From contig NZ_MUJY01000190.1 of the NCBI RefSeq assembly GCF_002286785.1, forward strand, positions 1-64,000: 64,000 bases of DNA, read 5' to 3'. The notes below the pieces were generated by a model. That model saw nothing but the letters and a program-made list of their open reading frames with translations. It did not search any database and was not told the origin of the DNA. The position numbers were made by a program, and so were the translations under genes. This document shows positions 27,198 through 35,772 of the stretch, piece after piece. The DNA comes from Pseudomonas sp. PIC25 (GTDB taxonomy: Bacteria; Pseudomonadota; Gammaproteobacteria; Pseudomonadales; Pseudomonadaceae). Position 1 is the first letter of the stretch. Every line of letters begins with the position of its first letter.

Positions 27198-28295
27198 TCA
27201 GCTGCGGCGGATGTTGTAGATATCCCGTTCGTTGACTTCCGCGTAGTCGGACAAGCGCTGGAGATAGGCCTTCTGCTGTTCCCAGACCTTGGTCGCCACC
27301 GGGTCGGCGGCGGCGGTGGCATCCACCACCTCGGCCGCGACTTCGCGCAGCTTGGCCAGCACTTCGTCGGGCAGGCGGCGCACATCCACGCCTTCCTTCT
27401 TCAACGTTTCCATCGCTTCCATGTTGCGCGCGTTGTAGTCATCCAGCATGTCGCCGTTGACGTCGCGGGCTGCCGCGCGAACGATGGCCTGCAGGTCCGC
27501 CGGCAGGGTTTCCCAGGCCTTGATGTTGACGTCCAGTTCGAAGGTGACGTTCGGCTCCTGCCAGCCCGGGGTGTAGTAGTACTTGGCAGCCTTGTGCAGG
27601 CCCAGGGCCAGGTCGTTGTACGGGCCGATCCACTCAGTGGCGTCGATGGCACCGGTCTGCAGGGCAGTGAAAATCTCGCCGGCCGGCATGTTGACCACGG
27701 TACCGCCCATGCGGGTCAGCACTTCGCCACCCAGGCCCGGGGTACGCATCTTCAGACCCTTGAAGTCGTCGACCGAGTTGATTTCCTTGTTGAACCAACC
27801 GGCGGTCTGCACGCCGGTGGCGCCACAGGCCATCGGCAGTACGCCGAACGGCTTGTACACCTCTTCCCACAGCTGGATGCCGCCGCCCTTATGCAGCCAG
27901 GCGTTCATTTCCTGGGCATTCGGACCGAACGGCAGGGCACAGAAGAACTGCGCGGCCGGGACCTTGCCTTTCCAGTAATAGGGAGCACCGTGCCCCATTT
28001 CGGCGGTGCCACGGGAAACCGCGTCGAAGACTTCAAGCGCCGGAACCAGTTCGCCAGCCGCGTAGACCTTGATCTTCAGGCGGCCGTTGCTCATTTCATC
28101 GACCAGCTTGGCGAAGCGTTCGGCCCCCACGCCGACACCGGGGAAGTTCTTCGGCCAGGAAGTGACCATCTTCCAGTTGAAGGTCTGACCAGTGCTTTGC
28201 TGTTCGCATGCGGTCTCGGTCTGCTTTTGGCAACCGGCCAGCGCAGTGGCGGCCAGACCGACCCCGGCGGCGGTGAGTATGTCGCGACGTTTCAT
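27198..28295 (-). CDS. TRAP transporter substrate-binding protein (DctP/TakP type)
   Basis: A 365-residue periplasmic binding protein. The N-terminus has an arginine pair (R3-R4) before a hydrophobic stretch ending in LAGC with C22, so it combines a possible Tat signal with a lipobox. The mature part matches the alpha-keto acid branch of TRAP binding proteins: 'GLKMRTPGLGGEVLTRMGG' (with the ligand arginine), 'GAIDATEWIGPYND' and 'YYTPGWQEP'. A 2-oxoacid such as pyruvate is a reasonable ligand, but this is inference. It is divergent from the two membrane-subunit genes. Confidence 0.88.
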   Translation of the reverse strand: MKRRDILTAAGVGLAATALAGCQKQTETACEQQSTGQTFNWKMVTSWPKNFPGVGVGAERFAKLVDEMSNGRLKIKVYAAGELVPALEVFDAVSRGTAEMGHGAPYYWKGKVPAAQFFCALPFGPNAQEMNAWLHKGGGIQLWEEVYKPFGVLPMACGATGVQTAGWFNKEINSVDDFKGLKMRTPGLGGEVLTRMGGTVVNMPAGEIFTALQTGAIDATEWIGPYNDLALGLHKAAKYYYTPGWQEPNVTFELDVNIKAWETLPADLQAIVRAAARDVNGDMLDDYNARNMEAMETLKKEGVDVRRLPDEVLAKLREVAAEVVDATAAADPVATKVWEQQKAYLQRLSDYAEVNERDIYNIRRS

Positions 28296-28642
28296 GCAGT
28301 ACTCCTTGTTGTTGTAGTGGTCTGACCAACGGGATCACCGATGGACAAACGTGGCATTGCTAGCATACGGGGGACGTGACTCTCAAGCGTAGCCGGTACG
28401 ACTAAAGTTGCAGCGGCATTGCTGCGATCACTTCGCCATGCCTAGAATCCCGCGCCGGCCGCGCGAAGAACCTTACTCGTAATGGCGGGCCGAGTCGCGC
28501 AGACAGACAGGAAAATACGTGCCATCGCTCAGTATGCGTGCTGCGGACATGGCATTTTGGCGCCGCTGGATGCGGTACTACACCGTGGCGGCCCCACAAA
28601 GGCCGTCGTGTCCCCTTATCCATAAGAAAAAAAGGGCCCCCG
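28296..28642. promoter_or_regulatory. divergent intergenic region of the TRAP locus
   Basis: This 347-bp region separates the TRAP binding-protein gene from its membrane subunits and must hold both promoters. I see no gene, no convincing operator palindrome and no sigma-54 element in it. Confidence 0.4.
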
Positions 28643-29188
28643 ATGTCCGATAAAGTCCCTCCCTTGCTCCGCGTCGCGCACGGGCTCGATGCGATCAACT
28701 CCCTGTTCGGCCGAGGCTGCGCCTGGCTGACCCTGTTCCTGGTCCTGGGCACGGCGGTAGTCGTGGTGTTGCGCTACGGCTTCGGCATCGGCGCGACCGC
28801 CCTCCAGGAGGCGGTGCTCTATGCCCATGCCCTGGTGTTCATGGGTGCCGCCGCCTGGACGCTGCAACGCGGCGCCCACGTGCGGGTGGACATCTTCTAC
28901 CAGAAGTTTTCCGGACGCCGCCAGGCGCTGGTGGAGATCGTCGGCAACCTGCTGTTCCTGATCCCGGTGTGTCTGTTTCTCGGCTGGAACAGCTGGGACT
29001 ACGTGACCACCTCCTGGGCGACCGCAGAGAAATCCAACGAGGCCGGCGGTCTCGCCTTCGTCTACCTGCAGAAGAGCATCATCCTGGTTCTGGTCGTCAG
29101 CCTGCTGCTGCAGAGCGTGGCCGAGCTGATCAAGGCCGGCTACCTGCTCACCGGCCGCCAGCCCGTCACGGAGGTGAAGCATGGCTGA
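28643..29188 (+). CDS. TRAP transporter small membrane subunit (DctQ type)
   Basis: A 181-residue protein with four predicted membrane segments (about 25-50, 60-80, 100-125, 145-168), the DctQ topology. The segment 'VDIFYQKFSGRRQALVEIVG' after the second helix is typical. It forms the transport unit with the large subunit encoded next, whose start overlaps its end by 8 nt. The ATG at 28643 was chosen because an upstream start adds 35 residues unlike DctQ. Confidence 0.92.
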   Translation: MSDKVPPLLRVAHGLDAINSLFGRGCAWLTLFLVLGTAVVVVLRYGFGIGATALQEAVLYAHALVFMGAAAWTLQRGAHVRVDIFYQKFSGRRQALVEIVGNLLFLIPVCLFLGWNSWDYVTTSWATAEKSNEAGGLAFVYLQKSIILVLVVSLLLQSVAELIKAGYLLTGRQPVTEVKHG

Positions 29189-30557
29189 GTTGATGGCGAT
29201 CCTGCTGTTCGTCAGCATCTGCGTCGCGCTGATGGCAGGCTACCCGGTAGCCTTCACCCTTGGCGGCATGGCCCTGGCCTTCGCCGGTATCGGCGTCCTC
29301 ACCGGCACCTTCGACGCCGGCTTCCTGCACGCCCTGCCGAACCGCCTGTTCGGCATCATGAACAACCAGACCATGCTGGCCGTGCCGCTGTTCGTGTTCA
29401 TGGGGGTGATGCTGGAGAAATCACGGGTCGCGGAAGACCTGCTGGAATCCATGTCGCGGCTGTTCGGCACCCTGCGCGGCGGCCTGGCCATCTCCGTCTG
29501 CGTGGTCGGTGCGCTGCTCGCCGCCAGCACCGGCATTGTCGGCGCCACCGTGGTAACCATGGGCCTGCTGGCGCTGCCGACCATGCTGCGCCGCGGCTAC
29601 GACCCGGCGGTGGCCACCGGCACCCTGGCGGCCACCGGTACCCTGGGCCAGATCATCCCGCCGTCGATCATCCTGGTCCTGCTCGGCGACGTGATGTCCA
29701 GCGCCTACCAGCAGGCCCAGTTGAAGATGGGCATCTACTCGCCGAAGACCGTTTCCGTGGGCGACCTGTTCGTCGGCGCGCTGATTCCCGGCCTGGTGCT
29801 GGTCGGCCTGTACATCCTCTACCTGATCTTCGTTGCCGTGACCCAGCCGAAGAAGCTGCCGGCCCTGCCCCAGGAAGAACTCGGCCCGATCGAATGGGGC
29901 AAGCTGTTCAGCGCCCTGATGCCGCCGCTGATCCTGATCGCCGCCGTGCTCGGCTCGATCCTCGCCGGCTACGCCACGCCCACCGAGGCAGCGGCGCTCG
30001 GCGCCCTCGGCGCGATGCTGCTGGCGCTGCTCAAGCGCAAGCTGAGCCTCACACAGCTTCGCGAAGTCGCCTATGGCACTACCGAGATCACCTCGATGGT
30101 GTTCCTGATCCTGATCGGCGCCTCGCTGTTCTCCCTGGTGTTCCGTGGTTTCGGCGGCGAAGTGCTGATCGAGGACGTGTTCGAGCAACTGCCCGGCGGC
30201 GTGTTCGGCGCCTTCTTCGTGGTGATGCTGGTGATCTTCCTGCTCGGCTTCATCCTCGACTTCATCGAGATCACCTTCGTCGTCGTGCCCATCGTCGGCC
30301 CGGTGCTGCTGGCCATGGGCCTGGACCCGGTATGGCTCGGCGTGATGATCGCGCTGAACCTGCAGACCTCGTTCCTCACGCCGCCCTTCGGCTTCTCGCT
30401 GTTCTACCTGCGCGGGGTCACGCCCAGCTCGGTGCCGACCAGCACCATGTACAAGGGCGTGGTGCCGTTCATCCTGATCCAGCTCGGCATGCTGGTGATC
30501 GCCTACCTCTGGCCGTCGATCATCACCTGGCTACCGAGTGTGGTGTACGCCAAGTGA
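29181..30557 (+). CDS. TRAP transporter large membrane subunit (DctM type)
   Basis: A 458-residue permease with 12 or more membrane segments, the DctM subunit of the TRAP family. Characteristic segments are 'LFGIMNNQTMLAVPLFVFMG' near 55, 'GTLGQIIPPSIILVLLGDV' near 155, and 'LNLQTSFLTPPFGFSLFYLR' near 395. It moves substrate with Na+ or H+. It is translationally coupled to the small subunit and followed by a strong terminator. Confidence 0.94.
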   Translation: MAELMAILLFVSICVALMAGYPVAFTLGGMALAFAGIGVLTGTFDAGFLHALPNRLFGIMNNQTMLAVPLFVFMGVMLEKSRVAEDLLESMSRLFGTLRGGLAISVCVVGALLAASTGIVGATVVTMGLLALPTMLRRGYDPAVATGTLAATGTLGQIIPPSIILVLLGDVMSSAYQQAQLKMGIYSPKTVSVGDLFVGALIPGLVLVGLYILYLIFVAVTQPKKLPALPQEELGPIEWGKLFSALMPPLILIAAVLGSILAGYATPTEAAALGALGAMLLALLKRKLSLTQLREVAYGTTEITSMVFLILIGASLFSLVFRGFGGEVLIEDVFEQLPGGVFGAFFVVMLVIFLLGFILDFIEITFVVVPIVGPVLLAMGLDPVWLGVMIALNLQTSFLTPPFGFSLFYLRGVTPSSVPTSTMYKGVVPFILIQLGMLVIAYLWPSIITWLPSVVYAK

Positions 30558-30562
30558 CACAA

Positions 30563-30589
30563 GAAAAGGGCCGCTCAGCGGCCCTTTTC
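30563..30589. terminator. bidirectional terminator after the TRAP genes
   Basis: GAAAAGGGCCGCT and AGCGGCCCTTTTC form a 12-13 bp perfect stem with a very short loop, followed by ATTTTCC. It serves the TRAP genes and the convergent exeB gene. Confidence 0.9.
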
Positions 30590-30606
30590 ATTTTCCGCTC
30601 CCCGCC

Positions 30607-31356
30607 TCAATTCAAACGCAGCCAGTAGCGCCCGTTCCGGTAGGTGAACACCAGGCCGTCGCGGGTGATCTGTTGCAGGTGCAGCTCGGCGTTCAACGCA
30701 TCGCCCTCACGCAGCGTCCGGCCGCTGACGCGGATGAAACGCGACGACGGGTTCGCCGAATAGACATGGGCGTTGAATGCCATGTCGCGCAACTGTTTCT
30801 GAATCGCCGAGGGCAGCTTCTTCCAGTGCTGTGCATCGCCCAGCTCGTCCGCCGACGCTTCGACCGCATCCGCAGGAGGCGAGACGGCAACCGGCGGCGC
30901 TACCTGCCCTTGTGCCGGCGCAGATACGGCCGCCGGGACACGTCCGGCCCGCACCGGTAATTCGAGGGCCAGCGGCGCGGCCTGGGTTTCTTCGTCCTCG
31001 ACCTGGATGCGCACCCCGACCATCCCTTGCAACGTGGCCGCTCCCGGTGCGGACTCTGCGGGCGAAGCGGGTTCGTCGATCACGGCTGTCGGAGCCAGAG
31101 GCGGAGCTTCCTTCGCGACGGACGCCATCGGCACGGGTGCGGGTGCAACCGGTTCATCCGGTGGGCTGCGCAACAACCATGCGGCCAGGCTCGCCAGCAG
31201 CGCGCCCGCGGCCAGCAGCGCCAGCCCTTTCCAATGGCGGTCCTCCATTCGCTGCTGGTGCAGCTCGACGAATTCCTGCTGGGTATCGATGTGCGGAACG
31301 TCACTGCGGGTCCGCAGGCTTTCCGAATGCTTGAGGGCGTTGAGGATGTAGGACAT
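30607..31356 (-). CDS. gspB: type II secretion assembly protein GspB/ExeB
   Basis: A 249-residue inner-membrane protein. The start 'MSYILNALKHSESLR' is the hallmark of GspB/ExeB proteins. One membrane segment lies at about 44-64, then a proline- and alanine-rich periplasmic linker (about 65-170), then the C-terminal GspB domain ending 'ITRDGLVFTYRNGRYWLRL'. With ExeA it helps assemble the secretin through peptidoglycan. It follows exeA by 3 nt. The main gsp operon lies 9 kb away on the same strand. Confidence 0.9.
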   Translation of the reverse strand: MSYILNALKHSESLRTRSDVPHIDTQQEFVELHQQRMEDRHWKGLALLAAGALLASLAAWLLRSPPDEPVAPAPVPMASVAKEAPPLAPTAVIDEPASPAESAPGAATLQGMVGVRIQVEDEETQAAPLALELPVRAGRVPAAVSAPAQGQVAPPVAVSPPADAVEASADELGDAQHWKKLPSAIQKQLRDMAFNAHVYSANPSSRFIRVSGRTLREGDALNAELHLQQITRDGLVFTYRNGRYWLRLN

Positions 31357-31359
31357 GGG

Positions 31360-33108
31360 TCACTCCCATTCTGACTCCGTGGCCGTCAGCCGCGGGATGT
31401 CCGGCTCGGTCAGGGCACTCAGCTGGATCAGCGTCTGCGGCCCCACCACCGCGTCGGTGACCAACTGGTAATGGTGCTGGAAGGACAGCACCAGCAATTG
31501 CAGTTCCTCGTCGTAGCGCTCGCCCTTCAAGGCGCGCGGCGGCCGCTTCTGCAACTGTGCGAAACGCTGGTCGAGCCACCCCACCAGGGGGCTGCTGGCC
31601 TCCGGACGCAACGGTGCCTGGTAACCCGGCGGCAAGCGCCAGAGCACCAGTTGACGATCGTTCAACCAGACGCGCAGCTCGGCCAGGTCGACCTCGCGGT
31701 TCTCCCCGGCGACCTCCAGGGTGGCGACACCGGTCTGGGTATCGATGCGCAGCAGGGTGGCGAAGAATCGCTGCCCCACCGAGTTGTTCAGGCTGACCAC
31801 CGCCGGCTGGTTCAACTTGAGCAGTTCGTCCAGGTCCACTGGCTGCAACAGGCAACCGAGCTGATGGCTGCGGGCGAAGCGACAGACCACCGGTGCCGAG
31901 GTCGGGTCATAGGCGATCCCCCAGGCACGGAACAGCGCCTGATAAGCCATCGGCTCGGTGGCGGCGAGATCGGTGCCCTCGGGCCAGTGCCAGTCACCCG
32001 GGCCGCTGCGCGAAGGCATCGGTTCGGAGGACGCGGGCGTCAGTCCCTCGGCAGGTCCCGCCGCAGTCGGCTCCAGCGAGGCGACCAGCAGGTCCGGCTC
32101 GACCTCCGGTACGGAAACCGGCGCCACGCTCGCTTCCGGTACCGGGGCGGGCATGGCGGCCGGCGCGGGCGTCTCCTGGCCAGGCAGATGCACCAGGGCA
32201 GCGATGTCGCGCCCACCCGGATAGAGAAAGCCGGCCAGCAACAGCACCAGGAGAAACAGCGAAAACAGCGCCATCCGCCAGACCGGCATCGGCCTCGGAC
32301 GGCTGCCCAGGACCTCACGCGCCGCCTGATTGACGATCCGCCAGCCGACCTTGTTGCGGCGCTCGACGAAAGCACCGAGCAAGGCGCGGTCGCAGAGAAT
32401 GTTCACCATTCGCGGCACGCCACGGGTCAGCCGGTGCAACCGGCGCAGCGCGGCACGGCTGAACAGCGGCGCATCACTGCCGCCCACCGCCAGGCGGTGG
32501 CTGACGTAGGCATCCAGCTCGGCGCGGGTCAGCGCGTTGAGGTGATAGCGCGCGGTGATGCGCTGGTCGAGCTGGCGCAGTTCCGGCCGGGCCAGCTTGT
32601 CCAGCAGCTCCGGCTGGCCGATCAGGATGATTTGCAGGAGCTTCTGGCTGCTGGTTTCCAGGTTGGTCAGCAGGCGGATCTGCTCCAGCACGTCGAGGCC
32701 GAGGTTCTGAGCCTCGTCGATGATCAGCACGGTGTTCACACCACGGGCATGGGCCGCCAACAGGTGCGCATTGAGGGCGTCGATGTAGCCCTTGATGCGG
32801 TTGCGGCTGTGCTGGTAGTCGATCTTCAACTCGTCGCAGATCGCTTCCAGCAGCTCGGTGATGCCGTACTTCGGGTTGAGGATGAAGGCCACTTCGGTCG
32901 AGACCGGCAACTGTTCGAGCAGGCAGCGGCAGACAGTGGTCTTGCCTGTACCGACATCGCCGGTGAGCAGCACGAAACCACCGTTGCAATTGATGCCGTA
33001 GAGCAGGTTGGCCAGGGCTTCGCGGTGCTGTGCGCTGAGGTACAGGTAGCGTGGGTCCGGGGCGATGGTGAAGGGCAGTTCGGTGAAGCCGAAATAGTGA
33101 CTGTACAT
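31360..33108 (-). CDS. gspA: type II secretion assembly ATPase GspA/ExeA
   Basis: A 582-residue AAA ATPase. The N-terminal domain (about 1-270) begins 'MYSHYFGFTELPFTIAPDPR' and carries Walker A 'LTGDVGTGKTT' and Walker B 'TVLIIDEAQNLG'. A membrane segment lies at about 284-305 and a C-terminal peptidoglycan-binding domain at about 500-570 ('YDEELQLLVLSFQHHYQL', 'VVGPQTLIQL'). ExeA and ExeB remodel peptidoglycan for secretin insertion. The start at 33108 follows GAGG; a longer reading runs into a repeat element and was rejected. Confidence 0.92.
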   Translation of the reverse strand: MYSHYFGFTELPFTIAPDPRYLYLSAQHREALANLLYGINCNGGFVLLTGDVGTGKTTVCRCLLEQLPVSTEVAFILNPKYGITELLEAICDELKIDYQHSRNRIKGYIDALNAHLLAAHARGVNTVLIIDEAQNLGLDVLEQIRLLTNLETSSQKLLQIILIGQPELLDKLARPELRQLDQRITARYHLNALTRAELDAYVSHRLAVGGSDAPLFSRAALRRLHRLTRGVPRMVNILCDRALLGAFVERRNKVGWRIVNQAAREVLGSRPRPMPVWRMALFSLFLLVLLLAGFLYPGGRDIAALVHLPGQETPAPAAMPAPVPEASVAPVSVPEVEPDLLVASLEPTAAGPAEGLTPASSEPMPSRSGPGDWHWPEGTDLAATEPMAYQALFRAWGIAYDPTSAPVVCRFARSHQLGCLLQPVDLDELLKLNQPAVVSLNNSVGQRFFATLLRIDTQTGVATLEVAGENREVDLAELRVWLNDRQLVLWRLPPGYQAPLRPEASSPLVGWLDQRFAQLQKRPPRALKGERYDEELQLLVLSFQHHYQLVTDAVVGPQTLIQLSALTEPDIPRLTATESEWE

Positions 33109-33131
33109 GGCGATGTACCTCGCACGTCTAT

Positions 33132-33267
33132 CAGGCCATTGAAAAACTACCTGCGTTGCCGATAAGGCGTTAAAAACAGCCTCGGATGCGAGCCCAGTCA
33201 AAATGCTCTTTTACAGCACGTAAACTGCGCTTTCTCGGCTGCCTCGCCTACGTTTTTCAACGGCCTG
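33132..33267. repeat. 136-bp terminal-inverted-repeat element A
   Basis: Terminal arms CAGGCCATTGAAAAAC (33132-33147) and GTTTTTCAACGGCCTG (33252-33267) match with one mismatch. The core holds the palindrome-like TTTACAGCACGTAAA. It is homologous in the core to the element at 57889-58023 but has different ends. It has no coding capacity. Confidence 0.75.
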
Positions 33268-33453
33268 CTACAGCTGACTATAGAGGCCCGAGGTGCGGTT
33301 TCCAGTTCGTTACAGTGCATCCGATGAGTGGTGGCGCCGCGCCATACCTTTCGTCGTCAAGACAGGCGACTGTCACCGCTGATCTACACTCAAGCATGGG
33401 GCGCACCGGCTCGCATGAGCTTCTTTAGGCCAAGTGTTTCAAGGACTTAACAA
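33268..33453. other. intergenic region before the sigma-54 activator gene
   Basis: With the repeat element it makes a 345-bp gene-free stretch between exeA and the divergent regulator gene. I see no clear sigma-54 or Pho element; a CTGTCAC at about 33368 lacks a partner. Confidence 0.4.
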
Positions 33454-34812
33454 ATGTCCGCGACAGCCCGTCCATTGCCAGAATCACCCCGCCGCGCCCT
33501 TCTTCTCGATCTGCCCGGCGATGAACATCTGCATGCAGATTTGCAGATTCCAGATTGGGTCTTCGATCGCGCCAACGGCACCGCCATGGCCCAGTCGCTG
33601 CTCAAGCAGCACACCTACCGCGTGGGTGTCGCCCTGCTGCGCGGGGTCAACGAGGAACGCTACGAACAGCTCGAGGAACTCCTGGCCGCCGACGAGCATG
33701 TCTCCTGGCTCGCCCTGACCCGCCCGGAAGACCTGCAGAACCTCGACTTCCGCCGCCTGATCTACGAGCACTTCTACGACTATTTCACCCTGCCGCTGAG
33801 CGACAACACCCACCTCAAGTGCGCCCTCGGCCACCTGCACGGCATGTCCCGGCTCCGCGATCTGGAGCAGAACGTGCTGATGCCGGTGGAAGAGTTCCAC
33901 ATGGTCGGCGGCAGCAAGCAGTTCCTGGCGATCTTCGACCAGATCCGCCGGGTCTCCGCCGTCGATGCGCCGGTGCTGATCCGGGGCGAGACCGGCGTTG
34001 GCAAGGAAATGATCGCCCGTGCCATCCACCAGCGCTCCCAGCAACGTAGCGGGCCCTTCGTCGCGGTGAACTGCGGCGCGCTGCCGGAAACACTGATCCA
34101 TGCCGAGTTGTTCGGCTACGAGAAGGGCTCCTTCACCGGCGCCTACAAGCGCAAGATCGGGCGCATCGAGGCCGCGCAGAACGGCACCATCTTCCTCGAC
34201 GAGATCGGCGACCTGCCGCCGCAGTTGCAGGTCTACCTGTTGCGCTTTCTCGAACAGAAGACCATCGAGCGCCTCGGCGGCAACCAGAGTTTGACCAGCA
34301 ACGCGCGGGTGATCGCCGCCACCCACGCCAACCTGGAACGCGCCGTCGACGAGGGACGCTTCCGCGAGGACCTCTACTACCGCCTCAACGTGCTCAATAT
34401 CAATGTCCCGCGCCTGGCCGAACGCGGCAGCGACATCGAGCTGCTGGCGCTCTACTTCCTGCACAAGTTCGGCAAGGAATACGGCACCAGCGCACGCGGC
34501 TTCACCCGCCAGGCCATGTCCGCCATGCTGCAATACAAATGGCCGGGGAATGTCCGGGAAATGATCAACCGCATCCGCCGCGCCCTGGTGATGAGCGAAA
34601 ACCGCATGATCACGCCGAAGGACCTCGGCCTGGAGGAAAGCAAGCCGGAGGAAAAGGTGGTCCCCCTCGAACAAGCACGCGCCCATGCCGAAGAACTCGC
34701 GGTGCGCAGTTGCCTGGGCCACGCCATGAACAATGTCTCGCAGGCCGCCAAGATGCTCGGCGTTTCCCGCGTCACGCTCTACCGCATGATGGAGAAGTAC
34801 GGCATCCGCTAG
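33454..34812 (+). CDS. VpsR-like sigma-54 dependent activator
   Basis: A 452-residue bacterial enhancer-binding protein. The N-terminal domain (about 20-140) is receiver-like but lacks the acidic pocket, as in VpsR and FleQ. The AAA+ domain (about 148-375) has Walker A 'GETGVGKE' (178-185), Walker B 'TIFLDE' (245-250) and 'GSFTGA' (225-230) in place of the usual GAFTGA. The C-terminus is a Fis-type helix-turn-helix (about 420-452). VpsR binds c-di-GMP and, in Vibrio cholerae, induces type II secretion genes; that parallel is inference here. AAGGA precedes the ATG. Confidence 0.85.
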   Translation: MSATARPLPESPRRALLLDLPGDEHLHADLQIPDWVFDRANGTAMAQSLLKQHTYRVGVALLRGVNEERYEQLEELLAADEHVSWLALTRPEDLQNLDFRRLIYEHFYDYFTLPLSDNTHLKCALGHLHGMSRLRDLEQNVLMPVEEFHMVGGSKQFLAIFDQIRRVSAVDAPVLIRGETGVGKEMIARAIHQRSQQRSGPFVAVNCGALPETLIHAELFGYEKGSFTGAYKRKIGRIEAAQNGTIFLDEIGDLPPQLQVYLLRFLEQKTIERLGGNQSLTSNARVIAATHANLERAVDEGRFREDLYYRLNVLNINVPRLAERGSDIELLALYFLHKFGKEYGTSARGFTRQAMSAMLQYKWPGNVREMINRIRRALVMSENRMITPKDLGLEESKPEEKVVPLEQARAHAEELAVRSCLGHAMNNVSQAAKMLGVSRVTLYRMMEKYGIR

Positions 34813-34991
34813 TCAAGATGCCTGTAAGCCGGGTGCAACAAATCCACCGCCGCCTCTCCCCCGCTCTCGCCAAAAGCCTTGTCGATCAAGGCGATACGGC
34901 GATGGCGCGGCCTTTGCTATTCATTCTTCACCCCTGACTCGAACGATTCGGTCAGGTAATCGCGGCAGCGCTCTTTTCGGAGCAACCCGTC

Positions 34992-35240
34992 ATGATCGAA
35001 AGCGGACGCAGGTCATCCGACCATCCACCGCCGGCCTCAACCGGTCGATGCGACGCCGGGTCGAACACCGGGAAAACGGACAACAACGGTCTGACCGTTT
35101 TTCCCCTGTTCGGCGACGCCCCCTTCCTCGCCTGGCAACATCTGCATCGCAAGACGCGGGTCCTGCAGCATATCCACCCCAGCGGCAAACCGGTGATCCT
35201 GCTGTGGGACGAAGTCGACGACACCGACCTGCTGCCCTGA
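34992..35240 (+). CDS. small hypothetical protein
   Basis: An 82-residue reading frame with CGGAG upstream. The last 50 residues ('GLTVFPLFGDAPFLAWQHLH' onward) have ordinary Pseudomonas codon use with G or C at most third positions; the first 30 residues are low in complexity and may not be translated. No domain was recognised. It lies alone between the sigma-54 activator and the riboswitch region. A 74-residue frame on the opposite strand overlaps it and looks less gene-like. Confidence 0.45.
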   Translation: MIESGRRSSDHPPPASTGRCDAGSNTGKTDNNGLTVFPLFGDAPFLAWQHLHRKTRVLQHIHPSGKPVILLWDEVDDTDLLP

Positions 35241-35308
35241 GCGCAATGTGACCGCCCTCACGATCCCTGCATCGAGGGGATGAGCGGTCGTTTCCCCTTA
35301 TCAACTGT

Positions 35309-35424
35309 TCATTTTTTAACCAGATGCTCTAGCGTCGCCGTTTCGCTTGTTCGACGAAAAAGTTCCAGATCATTTTTTAACCAAACGAAGCGGCACCTAT
35401 GCCATATATGTATAAAAAATGATC
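35309..35424. repeat. AT-rich repeat cluster upstream of the metalloprotease gene
   Basis: TCATTTTTTAACCA occurs at 35309-35322 and again at 35370-35383, 61 bp apart, about six helical turns. An inverted copy, TAAAAAATGATC, is at 35413-35424 and matches GATCATTTTTTA of the second repeat. The stretch is AT-rich against a high-GC background. Likely protein-binding sites in the promoter of the riboswitch transcript. Confidence 0.6.
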
Positions 35425-35640
35425 AAACCCCATGATAGATTCCGCACCCATTACGCATGTACGCAAAACTGAACACCGCGAATGCGTATGTGAAACAGGA
35501 AATTCCCCGCTGCTTCGGCAGTGAACACTGAGGTTTTCAAGGTCGGATTTCGGGCGTCAAAGCCTGCACCCTGATCGAGGGGCTTTAACCGGGTAGTTCG
35601 CTACCCCTGTTGTAACAGCAAGACAGAAAGCTCCTCTCCC

Positions 35641-35712
35641 GACAAAGGCAAAGCCAGGGCAACCTGGCGACGCAAAGTCACGGGTCCCACCGGGATCGCC
35701 GAACTGCCGAAG
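35641..35712 (+). promoter_or_regulatory. cyclic di-GMP-I (GEMM-I) riboswitch
   Basis: The class I aptamer can be read by eye. The closing stem pairs GGCA (35647-35650) with TGCC (35705-35708). P1b is GCCAGG (35653-35658), GNRA loop GCAA, CCTGGC (35663-35668). The conserved joining element GACGCAAAG (35669-35677) follows, then CACGGGTC of the second stem. A ribosome site AAGGAG comes directly after the aptamer. It lies in the leader of the secreted metalloprotease gene, so c-di-GMP should control that gene. Confidence 0.85.
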
Positions 35713-35772
35713 GAGAACTCCTATGGACAGCCGTGAAGAGGACTTTCTTCTGACTCGATTCAGGAGAGACCC

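Noticed and set aside
33360-33390. Possible Pho box with CTGTCAC upstream of the sigma-54 activator
   Set aside because: No second half-site occurs at the 11-bp period on either side.
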